NCBI GenBank assembly: GCA_963555705.1
Contig: OY743184.1
Span: 24,154,859 to 24,218,858, forward strand
Origin: Ligustrum vulgare
Taxonomy: Eukaryota; Streptophyta; Magnoliopsida; Lamiales; Oleaceae
Length of the DNA: 64,000 nucleotides
Direction: 5' to 3'
Numbering within the stretch: position 1 is the stretch's first letter; each line of letters opens with the position of its first letter. Both the position numbers and the translations under genes were made by a program. Positions 22,901-35,091 of this stretch are shown here, piece by piece. The notes beneath the pieces were generated by a model. The model was not told the origin of the DNA and made no database searches. It worked only from the letters and a program-made list of their open reading frames with translations.

Positions 22901-25780
22901 CCACTGTTTTTGTAAAACAATGGAGAAGTGTTACGAAATCGAGGCCAATATAACCAACCATTACCATTTGAAGATGATTCAAACTTTCTACGAAGCCTTG
23001 AACCCAAAACATCAAAATCGATTGGAGAATTCTTCTTTTGGACCCCTTGTGCAGTTGAGGCCTATAAAGTTGGTCTCTCAAATTGTTCATCAACTTTTGT
23101 TGTGGACTGTGATTACGAATAGAAAAAGAGGCATGGTTCAAGGTAGGAGGTAAATGATTACGATTTGTCCTCCAAGAGTTCACTCGTGATGGGGCTACTT
23201 GCTGGCAATTTTAAAGACGTAGATATGAGCGTAGGGGAAGATAGTAGGCTTGTGTAGTTGTATTTCAGCAGGTGTAAAGGCGGGATTTGCAAGGCTAGTG
23301 TTCTAGCTGCTTTTAATAAACTGAAAAAAAAAAAAAAAAGGAATTCAAGCCATAAATACAAGTTGGGGCTTATTATTATCTTGACCTATGTTTTTTTGTC
23401 TGCGAAGTTGAACAAGATTATTGATTTGTGGTGGTTTGAATTAGTGGATGATCTCGATAGATTTTTCAAATATCCATGGGAAAACTATCATTCGAAACTA
23501 CGCTAAATGTATTCAAGCGCGAAAAATTACTGACTTTAGAAGTTGATGGAGTAGACAAATGCCGCTACGCGTTATATGGCTTTCTCCTCTCCATAATGGT
23601 AGGAATTCTTGATTTAATGCGATTTCATTACTAGAATATGTAATATATTGCCTCAGAGATGTTCTTATTTATGTTTTACTACAATTTTGGGAATTCGAGG
23701 TGATCCCTAGTTTGGGAGCAAAGTTTGCAGAAAAGCAGTCATATAGTATTTCATGGTGATTGGCTGGGAAATGAAGACGAGGGTATTATCTGCTCTAATC
23801 AATATTGTTTTGGAGACATCCAAGGTGAGTATTTGATTTAAATGTTGTTTTATTAGATAAATGTGTTACTATTTTACAATGACTAACTTTATAGTGAAAT
23901 TAATTCTTTGTAGCTTGATGTTGTTTCTACACTCACTCCTACTGAAACTGAAGCCAAGGAGGCATACCGAAAAGACTTGATCCTGTATGCAGATGAAGAG
24001 AACGAGCCCTCACACCATTCTGAAGGGGAGGATGATGAGCTAGAAGGGGAGGATAAAGATGGGCCTCACAGGTACCTCCCGAGATTATCGACAATTGTGC
24101 AGCAGAGTTAGTTAGGTTAGAACTAGAAAAAATGGACGGAAGGATTCAGAATAGACTTGATGGTATTGAGGCAAAGCTTGATAAGTTGGTTGAATTCGTC
24201 ACTTCGGCAAAGTTTCAATCAACCACAAGTTTACTAGTGGATGAACCGGAGGTAGGGGACTAGTTTGAATTAAAGAGTGATGATGGCAAAAAGGTAGAGG
24301 AGCCTAGAGATGATAGTGTTGACAATGATGAGTTTGGAGATGGAAATCTTGGGACAGGTGATGCTATTAAGATGGGAGTAGAAGCTATTTAGAAAATGAT
24401 GGCAGGGGAAGATCCAGAGGTAATTTACTACATGAAGAATTCTTGACACCTATTAAGCTCGATGATGCTGTAGACGTAACCACTGGAGGTACATAACTAT
24501 AAATGTTCACTAGAAACTGGTATACAATCAAGTGGGACTACCATTCTAAATATATATTTCTTTGTTTTTTGGGTAAAGCTATAGTCATTAATAGCGATTC
24601 TCTAAAGGGACGAGGACTTCATACAAAATGAAGGCACCTATGTTATGTTCACCTTTTAGTGACCAGTCGAAAAGGAGAAAACTCCCAGAAGTTAATGCGT
24701 ATGATCCGTACAGGGAGGTTGATCCACTCTAGGTAGAAGAGCTTGACAAATGGCTCGAAATTGCACCAATGGGGTAATTACGTACAATAAAATCACTAAT
24801 ATGTGTGACAGTTAAGTTGAATTTTGATTTGGGAATTAATTGTGCTATCTGTGTGTAACTAGTGACTCGGAAGCCCTCCATCGTTGTCAAGTTAAACAAA
24901 AATCCTTATTGGAATTGTAGAAAGACGATGGTTGGCTAACTGGTGATGTAAGTTAACTTACATTAATTGACATTTCAAATTTCTATAAACTTGATTAGTT
25001 CTTTCAATTAACTAATTCATCTAACTTGTACGGATTGTAAACGAAACCCTATACCTATTATTGGATAGGGATGCAAGATACAAAAACCTCTCTTAGCAAG
25101 ACAATTGTGTCCTTGATTAGTTTTTCGACTATTATCTTTGTTGTGAATATTGCGGCTTGATGGCACATGCAAAATATGAGCAACCTGTATCGAAACACAG
25201 CTTTTGTAGGGTCATAGTGAAGTATGTTGAAGGAGAGGTACTGACTTTGGGTAAACCTTGGAGAGACTGCAGATATTTGTATGTTCCTTGTTGTCACTTG
25301 TCCAATTGGTTCTTAGTGCAAATTGACTAGGCGGAACAAACCATATTTTTGTTTGACAGTCTGAAATCGCATCTCCAAAGGCAAGCATTCGATACATTCA
25401 TGACCCCTTTTAAAATTATAAACCCTGTTGATGAAGTTACTTGTGAAGCTCGATGACGACTACAGTGATGAAAGTTCAAAATTATGAAGGTGAAGGATAT
25501 TCCGCAACAAAGTAATGGGTATGGTCTAACATTATTCCAATTTTATGTTCTTCTTTTGTTATATGTTTCTCCCTAGATGAAATTTAACGTCGTCACCGTG
25601 TGATTATTTACGAACTTGTGTTTATTGTTTGTAGATCTAATTGTGACATTGACGCTTTGAAATACATTGAATTCCTATAAGCGAACATGGATGTGAAATC
25701 AATTCGAGAGGACAACATTCCTACTTGGTGTAAAAAACTTACAATGGAGTTGTTGACCACAAAGTCTGGTAAGACCTTGG
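22900..25780 (+). pseudogene. Decayed Ulp1-family (DUF1985 + C48 protease) gene
   Basis: The recognisable pieces are in order. One near 22917-23120 begins EKCYEIEANITNHYHLK. A DUF1985-like segment at about 23370-23510 contains YVFLSAKLNKIIDLWWFEL and then DDLDRFFKYPW, where a one-base loss breaks the usual YPWG...F motif. An acidic linker lies at about 23915-24110. An Ulp1 C-terminal region lies at about 25040-25440, with GKPWRDCRYLYVPC, then a stop, then TIFLFDSL. The expected catalytic His before Trp reads Asn (SNW). The position equivalent to the Cys lies in a degraded SNCDIDALKYIEF stretch near 25635. Many stops and frameshifts make it non-functional. Such genes travel in plant MULEs (Kaonashi type), which fits the transposase relic to the right. 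Confidence 0.68.
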
Positions 25781-25849
25781 ATCAACACGTCTCAGCTCCT
25801 CCCTCTTATACACGTGGACTTCCTGCACACTAGGACAAACACTCAGTCA

Positions 25850-26400
25850 ACAACTGGGGCCGAGGTGGCTCTTGATTGCACTCCGATGCATAAGTCAATA
25901 CTTATTTCAAGTAAATATAATTTGAGTGCGAGAAGTATTAGTATGTAAAAAAGAGAAAATGTAGTGAGATTTTTAAGTAAAGTTCAAGTAATGAATTACC
26001 CACCTTTTACTTAGAGACGCCATTGACCTATTTATAGTGGAAGTAATCATCTTAAAGAGTGACACATGTTGCGCTTTCCACGCGGCATGCCCCTAACCGT
26101 TCATGAGGTAAACTAATTGTTTGGTGATAATCATTACTACCTATTGTAGAGTTACGGTCGCCATTATGTCTCCAGTAAAGTCACTGTCCCATCAAGTCAC
26201 AACTTGCAAAAGGTCAAATCCCCTGACACAATTGACAAGTCTTGTCGCTGGTCCGGGACATGTACCTCGGATAATACCAGTTCAGAACTAGTTCGGTCAT
26301 AAGGTAGCTCGCAAGTCTTGGGCCCATTTTGTAACCAATGGGTCCCACGTAAGCTCCCAAGAGCAACATGTCAAGCTAAATTTAGGCATGGTTGTAACAG
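25850..26400 (-). repeat. Possible solo LTR or LTR fragment, minus strand
   Basis: On the minus strand a TATA-like CACTATAAATAGGTC lies at about 26028-26042, and the sequence starts TGTTACAACCATG near 26398. Base composition is less A+T-rich than the flanks. I could not define matching ends or a target duplication. The call rests on promoter-like architecture only. Confidence 0.3.
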
Positions 26401-26559
26401 GATTTGTTGGCAGGCCACTTCTAGCCATAGGATTTGATTGATGTTAATTTTCTTTGTAATTTATGCACATCTAAATTTCCGCATGTAGACTTGTTTATTA
26501 AAACTTATAGTTTATGTTTATATTCTAGTTTTCGTACATTTCAAACGATGGATTTCGTT

Positions 26560-27360
26560 AAACAGAATGCTAACACGAACAAAACAACTTCCAACTCATT
26601 TCTAGAACAAAGGAAACAATTTAGAATCCATTTTTGTACAGACGTCGTAGAAATAAGTTACAAGTCATTTTTTAATAAGGAAACGACTTGAAAACCGTTT
26701 GATGAGAAAAACATGATTGTTTGGTATATAATGCGTTAACAGGAACAAAACGAATTCTAACCCTTTTCTAGAACAAAGGAAATGTTGTGGAGTCCATTTT
26801 TGTACAGATAACATAGAAATAAGTTATAAGCCATTTTTTAATAAGGAAACAAATTGTAGAGCATTTGACGAGAAAGAATTGACTGTTTGGGACAGAATGC
26901 GTTAACGGGAACAAAATGACTTCTAACCCTTTTCTAGAACAAAGGAAATGATATGGAGTTCATTTTTGTACAGATAACATAGAAATGACTCATAAGTAGT
27001 TTTTAATAAGGAAACGACTTGGAAATCGTTTGACGAGAAAAACTTGACTGTTTGGGACATAATGCTAGCAGGAACAAAATGACTGCTAACCTGTTTCGAG
27101 AACTCCGGAAACGATGTATAACCCATTTCTGTACAGATAACATAGGAAGGTGTTATAAGTTGTTTTTTTAATAAGGAAACGACTTGGAAATCATTTGACG
27201 AGAAAACTTGACTGTTTGGGACAAAATACTAACAGGAATAAAACGAATTATAACCCGTTTCTAAAATACAGAAAACGATGTATAATACATTTCTGTATTG
27301 ATAATATAGAAACAAGTTATAAGTCATTTTAAAATAAGGAAACGGCTGGAAATAGTCTTC
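26560..27360. repeat. Tandem array of about five 165-bp units
   Basis: The units share aacaaaacga.ttctaaccc, ttctagaacaaaggaaa, tttttgtacagataacatag and ggaaacgacttggaaatcg. Unit starts are near 26609, 26775, 26941, 27105 and 27268. It is non-coding and every unit carries an AAACGACTT core. Confidence 0.85.
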
Positions 27361-27372
27361 TAAATTGTTTTA

Positions 27373-28690
27373 GATATTGGCAAGCTTTAACGGGATGAAT
27401 GTCGTTCCGTAGGTAACATCAATGTAATAGAAGTCATTTGCATTAAAAATATCAATTCGAGCATCGACGACAACTCGTGAGGACTCACATAGATGCTAAA
27501 GGTAATAAAAACATGTTTTCGTTGTTTGCTGAATCTCATGAGGCCACTTATATGGAAAAAAGAGGAAAAAGTTCTTCAGAAAATCTCAAAAGGTAGTAAA
27601 CTTATCAGAAAACGTTTAATGTGGGTATTAGACGTCCGTGCTTTGATCAAAATTTGTCAAAACTGGAAGGACTTTATCTTTAAACCATTACACATGCTAT
27701 GAGTTGCTTGTTCCTCGAGACAACGTTGGTACTGGAAGAACAACTTCGACTTCGTTTCAGTTCGTTAAATTCTACTTTGAAATCGTTTTAGTTATTGGAA
27801 AATTGCAACGAGATTGAATTTTTTTCGTGGGTAAAATCAACGACATAGAAGTCGTTTGCTTTGAAAATGCCAATTCGAGCGTCCATGGCAATTCGGGAGG
27901 ACTCACATAGATGTTAAGAGTAATAAAAATGTGTTTCCATGGTTTACTGAATCTCGGAATGCTACTTATATGAAAAAGAGAGGAAAAAGTTCTTCCGAAA
28001 ATCTCAAAAGTAGTAAACTTATCTGAAAACGTTTAATGTGGGCATTTGACATCCGTGCCTTGATCAAAATCGGCCAAAACTGGAAGGACTTCATCTTTAG
28101 ACTATTTAACAATGCTACGAGTTTCCCTTCCTCAAAATGACGTTTGTACTGGAAGAACGGATTTGACTTCGTTTCAGTTCATTGAATTCTACTTCGAAAT
28201 CGTTTTTTATTGGAAAACTGTAACTTGATATAAGTTGTTCCCTGCGTAACATCAACGACATAGAAGTCATTTGCATTGAAAATGCCAATTTCGAGAGGAC
28301 TCACATCGATATTCAGGGTAATAAAAACATGTTTTCGTGGTTTGCTGAATCTTGGAAGGCCGCTTATACGGAAAATAGAGGAAAAAGTTCTTTCGAAAGT
28401 CTGGTAGTAAACTTATCTGAAAATGTTTAATGTGGACATTTGACGTCCGTTCCTTGATCAAAATCGGTCAAAGGTAGAAGGAATTCATCTTTAGACTATT
28501 TAACGTTACTATGAGTTGCCCCTTCCTAAAAACGACGTTCATACTGGAAGAACGATTTGACTTCAATTCAGTTCATTGAATTCTACTTCGAAATTGTTTT
28601 AGTTATTGGAAAATTGTAACGGGGTGGAAGTCGTTCCATGGGTAAAATCAACGACATAGAAGTTGTTTGCATTGAAAACTCCACTGTTAC
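27373..28690. repeat. Tandem array of about three and a fraction 400-bp units
   Basis: The units start near 27373, 27797, 28211 and 28606 (spacing 424, 414 and 395). They share gaggactcacatagatg, ggtagtaaacttatc, gaaaacgtttaatgtgg and actggaaggacttcatcttt. The last unit is truncated. GTCGTTT and AACGACTT motifs continue the theme of the neighbouring array. Confidence 0.85.
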
Positions 28691-29384
28691 TTATTCACAT
28701 AGAAGGGATGGTAAATTGTTTTAATGTAAATGAACTGAAAATCGTTTCACTGCTAAAACAACGGAATCTAGGTCGTTTGGCCATTACTAAACCAAAAGCG
28801 AACTCCAAACTGTTTTTTAATTCAAAAAACGAAGTTGGAATCGGTAAAACATGTTTGCATTCTGTCTATATCAGAGAAGTTTTTATGAGAAACTACAGTC
28901 TGTTTCAAAAAAATATAAACGATGTCGAATTCGTTATCGCTTTATTCAAACTAAAACGTAATGTAATTCATTTTTCCACATACAAATGGATTACAAGTAA
29001 TTTCTAACATGTAGCAATTTGTCCGAAACAATCAGGTTGTTTAACAAAAATAATATACATAATAAACATAATGAGTTTAACATGAAAACGTAGCTACAAG
29101 CATAATGCCACTGTTAAGTCTTAATATCCATACGTCATATCTACCACTAAAATATAATGTATTTTACCTCAAATATATTAACAAAAAATGTCCTAATTAG
29201 ATGTCTTCATGTGAGCATTGTGTATGTGTTTTGTGTGTGCCCGTTTTTATGACATTTACAGCACCTACGAAACTTGTGCATTTTCCCATGCTGATTTTTT
29301 TCTCTTTTTGGGCAATCTTCCAGCTTGCTTTCTTTTAAGTGGTGGGAGTAACCTTGTAGCCATCAAATGCTTGGGATTATTCCA

Positions 29385-31121
29385 TTAACACTCATTGGGT
29401 AAAGAGTACAAGAAGTTCGAATAAGTTTGCCTCCAATATGAGCTAGTATAAAAACGAATGTAGAGGCTGTAACCATTGTCTCCTTTGAACCTTGTTACGG
29501 TAATGGCATGCGCACATGAAAATTTGTCCAAATCAAACCTTCTACAATTGCGTGTATTTTCTTGCAAGTCCACATAGTGGTTTTCCAGATTATTACCAAC
29601 CTGGTAGATATCCGAGGATACTCGGATGACCTCAAATCTGTTTGATTGATGGTACGAAGTGCACATCTTACCATATGGCGTTGGAGTGAAGCGGGTTGAA
29701 TATTTTTCTGCCTCTACGTGTCTTTCATAAAACCACCATTGCAATATCTTACGGATCTATTCAATCAAACTAACAATGGGAAAGGAATGAGCATTTTTCA
29801 ACAAAACCATTCAAAGACTTGACATTGTTCATGGCCACGATGTTGTAACATAAGCCGGTAAAATGTGCTTTTGCACAGTAATTGAAATCCACAGATAATA
29901 AGTACTTTTTGATGTTTTTCTTCTTACTACATAGTGCTACCATGTTCAAATTAAACTTTGTCACTATATATGACTCAGCTACTGAGCTGAACTATCTTGC
30001 AAGATCACATCGTGGAAAATTGGACTTAAGATTATTCTACAAGTGATACGTGTAATTTCCATGATGAGAAAATTGGAATACATTATGGAATCCGACTTTG
30101 ATGGATTCGGAAGAGTCAGAAATAATCACAAGCTCATCCGTACACTTGTTATTACCCGCAACTTCTCAATGAACCATGCTCGCAAGACCTCATCTTCCAC
30201 ATCCACTACACCCCATGCTAGTGGAAATATTTGAAGATTGGAATCTTGACAGGTAGCTACAGTAAGGTGCCCTTGAGTCTCGATGTCAAGAAGGTCCCAT
30301 CCACAGTTATTACTCATTGCATTGAGTTGTTGAATCTGCGTATACTTGGTCCAAATGCCACAAAAAGGTATTTGAACCATCTATCATTAGTGATTTGGAG
30401 AAATATTAGGGTACAGGGATTTTGGAGTTCCAAAACATGACAATACAATGGGATTTTAGAGAAACTCTCACGAGGTTTTCTTCGTATCAAATTGGAGGCG
30501 ATGTCCTTGGCCATATACGCCTTGGTGTAACTTAAAATTACACCGAACTCCCATCGAACATCATTGATGATGTCCTTTGACTTATATAGTCGGTTGTCCT
30601 CTTGATACTTGGGGGCGATATAGTTTTCAATGGCCTTATAAGCGTGCTTGTGGTCTTTTCGAGAGACACTAGTGGAACACGAATGATGACCACAATACTT
30701 TCTAACCTCGAATATTGGACTTCCTTTCATCTTGGTTGCTCTCAACCGCCACTTGCAATTATCATCAATATATATATATAACTATGCATGTCTCTTTATT
30801 CGACTTCTTCGCTTTGTACTCTAAGTGACACTTCAAAGCAAGTAATCGTAATTTTGATATGAGGTCAGGTTTAGTTGGAAATAACTAATTGGGTTGTACA
30901 TATCGGTCTTTAGAAATTTGGATTGATGGCTCACCCTACACTAAACTAACAATTGTCATTACAAACTGACTAATATTCACCACATCAACACCTACAACAT
31001 TGCCAGTTGAAATAGGAGGACTGCATTCACCGTCATCTTTGTCAGGACCAAATTCATTAACGCCATGATTGTTACAATTATTAAACATTCCATCATCCTC
31101 ATCAGTAATAGAATTTTTCAA
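29385..31121 (-). pseudogene. Decayed MULE (MuDR-type) transposase
   Basis: On the minus strand, from 31121 down, I read an acidic N terminus, then ALKCHLEYKAKKSNKE...CKWRLRATK (a MuDR N-terminal zinc-binding-like region). Next comes a segment containing HSCSTSVSRKDHKHAYKAI, then the DDE core with LTVATCQDSNLQIFPLAWG, VVDVEDEVLRAWF and DELVIISD. A C-terminal SWIM zinc finger follows (CRRFDLDKFSCAHAI) near 29500-29560. The first catalytic Asp region (IDGT in the family) is degraded to NNCGWDLLDIET. Stops and frame changes occur near 29995, 30045 and 29750. The gene faces the Ulp1 relic across the tandem arrays. I infer one old MULE carrying both, but its ends were not found. Confidence 0.88.
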
Positions 31122-31225
31122 AGTGTTCTACATTACAAATTTCTATCAAATGCACATCATCACCAAATAGGTCACAGTTTTTCACAATTCTATCAAGATA
31201 TGTTTCCTTGCTCATAGAAATAAAC

Positions 31226-31726
31226 TAAGCCTGTGTTTGATAGCGAGGGTGGAATTTTGGTGAAAAGAAAATGAATTCCAGGGAATTGAATTATTGGGAA
31301 TTGGAAGTTTAATTGGTTTAATTTTCTAGGTGGAAAAAGTAGGGAATTTTTTAACTTTTGTTGTTTGATTGACATTATTTTCCATGAAAAATAAAGTAAA
31401 ATTTATATATTTTAATAAATTTTTTTTTTATTTTTTCACACATTTGTACTTGATAATAATAATGTTAATTTTTAGAAAAAAAAATCAATTAACAACAACA
31501 AAAATGATCAAATGTAACGAAAATGGTATAAGATTTTCCATGGAAAATAAAACCTCCTCTTCCCCTTGGAAAATGAATTCATTCAAAATAAGAAAAATAC
31601 CGGATTTCGAGGCAAGTGGGAAAATGAATTCCATGGAAAACTTAGACAACCAAATAGCACAAAGTTAGAAAATCACATAGAAAATATGATTTTCCATGGA
31701 AAATCATGCGTATCAAACGCACCCTA
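31226..31726. mobile_element. MITE with GTTTGATA ends and TTTTCCATGGAAAA palindromes
   Basis: The left end taagcctgtgtttgatagcg and the reverse complement of the right end (tagggtgcgtttgatacgca) are inverted repeats. Inside, ttttccatg(g)aaaa palindromes recur near 31379, 31537 and 31690. It is about 500 bp and non-coding. Confidence 0.72.
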
Positions 31727-32764
31727 AACTCACATTATAGTCACAATCAACTATGGTCAGTGCAACTGGAGTCGTTGACACAATACGGTCAAGAACTGAA
31801 AACTCTATTTTATAAAGCCCTGAATCAATAATCAACACTTCTTCCACTTTATCGTATAGATCCTAATAAGAAATTATTCTTGAAACAAGAATAAGAATTG
31901 TTCTCCCCTTCACATTTTCAACATATTTCCATTTCCATAAACCTTCGGGAGTTTGCTTGTATTCAACAGGATGACAAACTGATATTCAAACTCCATCATT
32001 GTTGGCCATAATTGCAATTCAACAAAGAACATGTCAAAAACGATCTACATGTCATTTTCAAATAATAGGTATGTTATAAACGATGTAGAAGTTGTTTGAG
32101 TTAACAAGCAAACTGAAACTATCATATACCTGGCAAATGATTCGATCTTGTTTTTGAGTACATCAATAACAACTAATATGGAGAAGATTTTGACCACACA
32201 TATACCAACATACTATAGACACAAATAACAACAATATTGTCAAGAGATTCACACAATATAGAAACTAAAAGGAAACTTTAGTACACCTGCACTTCTTCTC
32301 CAAGAACTGCAAAAAAAAAAATCTTGCAAGCTCCAACTTTTTATCAATAGAATGAGAATGTAGGTTTTATGGTTACTTTAAGAGCACCAAAAAACTATTT
32401 TTGGAGAATGAAAAAAAGGTACTGAAGGGAGAAAAAGACTGGAGAGCGTCGATGTTAGCTCTCATTTATCTGCAATATTTTGAGAAAGTGTAGTTAATTT
32501 GGGGGTATAATAGGTTTTGTAAGGATGAGGGTAATTAGGAAATCTGAAAAAATATATTTATCTTTTATTTATGTTACAAGGCCTTTTAAACAAATACATA
32601 TAAAGTGCTACCTTTTAAATGAACACATTAGTTGACTAAGCCTTTTAAACAAATGCTCCATAAATTTTTGTTATGGATTTTGCTACTTTTTAAAATAACT
32701 TGTACAAACAATCATACAAACACTCATAAAATACCTAAAATACCCTTACTTTTGAATCCATATT
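31727..32764. other. Intergenic, no gene recognised
   Basis: This is A+T-rich sequence. Short frames at 32632-32898 and below have no domain and partly lie in LTR sequence. Confidence 0.4.
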
Positions 32765-34015
32765 ACTCAAGAGTTGATGCAGTTAATCAAATTGCCAATT
32801 GGAAGAAAAATGGAAGAAGAAATCAAATTTGGAGGAAATCAGAAGTTCAGGGGCTAAATTGCAACATTCGAAAGTTGGAGAACTTGCTGTACAATTAAAA
32901 GATAGGGACCAACTTGTAGCACTTCAAAAGATGAAAATTGAATCCAACCGGGAAACCGCGCGGTCGTATGGAACAAAACTGCGCGGTCACATGACTTGAA
33001 AAATTGACGACTGAAACAAACCTGCAGAGGCGAGCGATGGCAACATTTATAACCGTGCAGTCGCAGGTTAAAAGTTTGGGCCACAGCTGGGCTTTTTGTG
33101 TGAAATTCAGCATTCTTTCTCCCCAAGTAACCTAATTTTCGTGAATATCTATATATACTAGACTTAGGGCACGAAATTAGAGGTTCTCAACTTGCTCAAT
33201 TCATGCTAAAACGCTGTCAAAGTGCCAAGGGATCCATGTCACGCCAAGAACATAATTGAAGACCAAAGATCAAGGGATGAATAGGGTGACATCTATCCAT
33301 TTTTCTTGTGATTTTTATTCAATTATGTATCTAGGCTAGGTTTTAAATGTTAGAATTGTGGTGAAGCATTAAATTCCGAATTTTATGCGTTACTTTGATG
33401 TTTAATTTGATTAATTCATGGGTTTGAGTAATTGATGCATGCTTTTCTTATTATGCAATTACCCGATCACTAATTGTTTGATTTTAGGTTATGTTTTTTT
33501 TTAAGTTCGAAAGATTAGGAATTCATTACAGTAACTTCAATTGCCACAAAGTCCGATAGGGGGATAGAAATATACCACTATGCTTTGTGTTATCTACAAT
33601 AGTATTCACAGTTCTTTAATGCTTTCTTATGCATTCGTATTCAACATAGAAGTATAGTTGGATCATGTGTAGGAATAGGCGTTAATGCTTGTCCGAAAGG
33701 GAGTTTTAACAACATTAGGAATATGTATTTTCAAAATCACGTGAATTATCATTAGACAATTGGAGTAACGCATAATTGATGGAACTAATATGGATTCTCA
33801 ATTCTAGCATATTCATTTTATAGTTTTTACAAAACAAATTTTCTTAATATTTTTTAGTTAAGTTTAAAATCAAAATTTTCAACTCAATCAATTTTCTAGT
33901 TCCGGTTATGGTAGTAGTCTAAAATATAATTTACAACAATCCCTGTGGGTACGATACTTGGACTCACGTCCACTATATTACCTGTGCGACTTGTGCACTT
34001 GCGGCGAAGCGAACA
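32765..34015 (+). repeat. 5'-truncated solo LTR, Athila-like family
   Basis: The segment matches the LTR at 60830-62255 nearly end to end, from gatgcagttaatcaaat (about 32777 and 61023) to cttgcgg...gcgaaca. It lacks the first roughly 190 bp of that LTR. No primer site or gag follows, since unrelated sequence starts just after 34015. It is therefore a truncated LTR remnant. Confidence 0.85.
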
Positions 34016-35091
34016 AGTGTATACAAAGCTGAGACAACAGAGGCTTTGAGAGAAGCCCCCAAAAATTTTCCCGACATCCAAAATCTAAAAGTGGGTTGAG
34101 ACTGTTGTGAAGGTCCCGTTTCTTCTTGAAAACTAGCCTATTCTGCTTCCTCCTTGGTGAGTTCGAACTGAGCAAACATTCGGAATAGCGCCTACATGTA
34201 CTCTTCCCACAATGTTTACATCATTACAATCAATATCTAAAATGGCTGAATTTGGATTATCATTCACCTAAAGCCTATGTTAGCATAATGGAGACAATTT
34301 AGTTTGGATAACATTTGTTTCAAATATAAAATTCTAGGTACCGGACAGGAGAAAACTGTATTAATATACTCCCTCCATCCTGTGAATATATGCTTATTTC
34401 CTTTTTCACATACATTAAGAAAATGTAATTAATGTAGTTGGAAATATAGGTTTTTTTTACATTTTACTAATATATTCCGACATTAAATAATGTAATAAAT
34501 ATGATTATTTTATATTTGTTGAGAACAATGGATATTAAATAGAGCATATTAGAAAACTTAAAAATATTTAGATTTTCAATAAGGAAGGTGACCTATAATT
34601 TGAGACGGACAAATAAAGAATACAAGTCTATATTCACACGGGGGGAGTAATAAATCAGCTTAAGGTGCGGCTCCTTCATCCAGAAACCCATACATGCACC
34701 AAATCCAGAAACCCATACACTTATTGTGAATGATAATCCAAAATTAATGTTTCAAACATATACAATAGTGATCTTAAACATATAAAACTATAAGCCAGTT
34801 TTAATCCATTACAACGACCCATTGTTCATCACATTGCTTTCAAAGACAAAGAAAGCTACTTCCAAACGAAATCATGAAGAACATATTTGGAGTCCCTGTT
34901 TTTTCGACGGAAAATGTTGGGATCGAACACAGTGGATTGAACGACGAGAACGGAAAAGAGCTACAAGGAGGATTCGATTTTTTTGGGGCATAAGTGCTGG
35001 AACAGTAGATTTAGATCTGCCCTACAGTCAATTTTTTTTTTCTTTTTTTTTTTAATTATCACGATATTTTGAAGTTGGCCATGTATCTTGG
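34016..35091. other. Intergenic, contains the Stowaway-like MITE
   Basis: Apart from the MITE no gene is recognised. A 77-codon frame at 34822-35055 has no domain. Confidence 0.4.
34369..34647. mobile_element. Stowaway-like MITE
   Basis: It starts CTCCCTCCATCCTGTGAATA and ends with the inverted TATTCACACGGGGGGAG. It is flanked by TA on both sides (34367-34368 and 34648-34649), the Tc1/mariner target. It is non-coding, 279 bp. Confidence 0.88.

Noticed and set aside
26560..28690. CRISPR-like array
   Set aside because: Units are long (165-400 bp), diverged and contiguous without unique spacers, in a plant genome.
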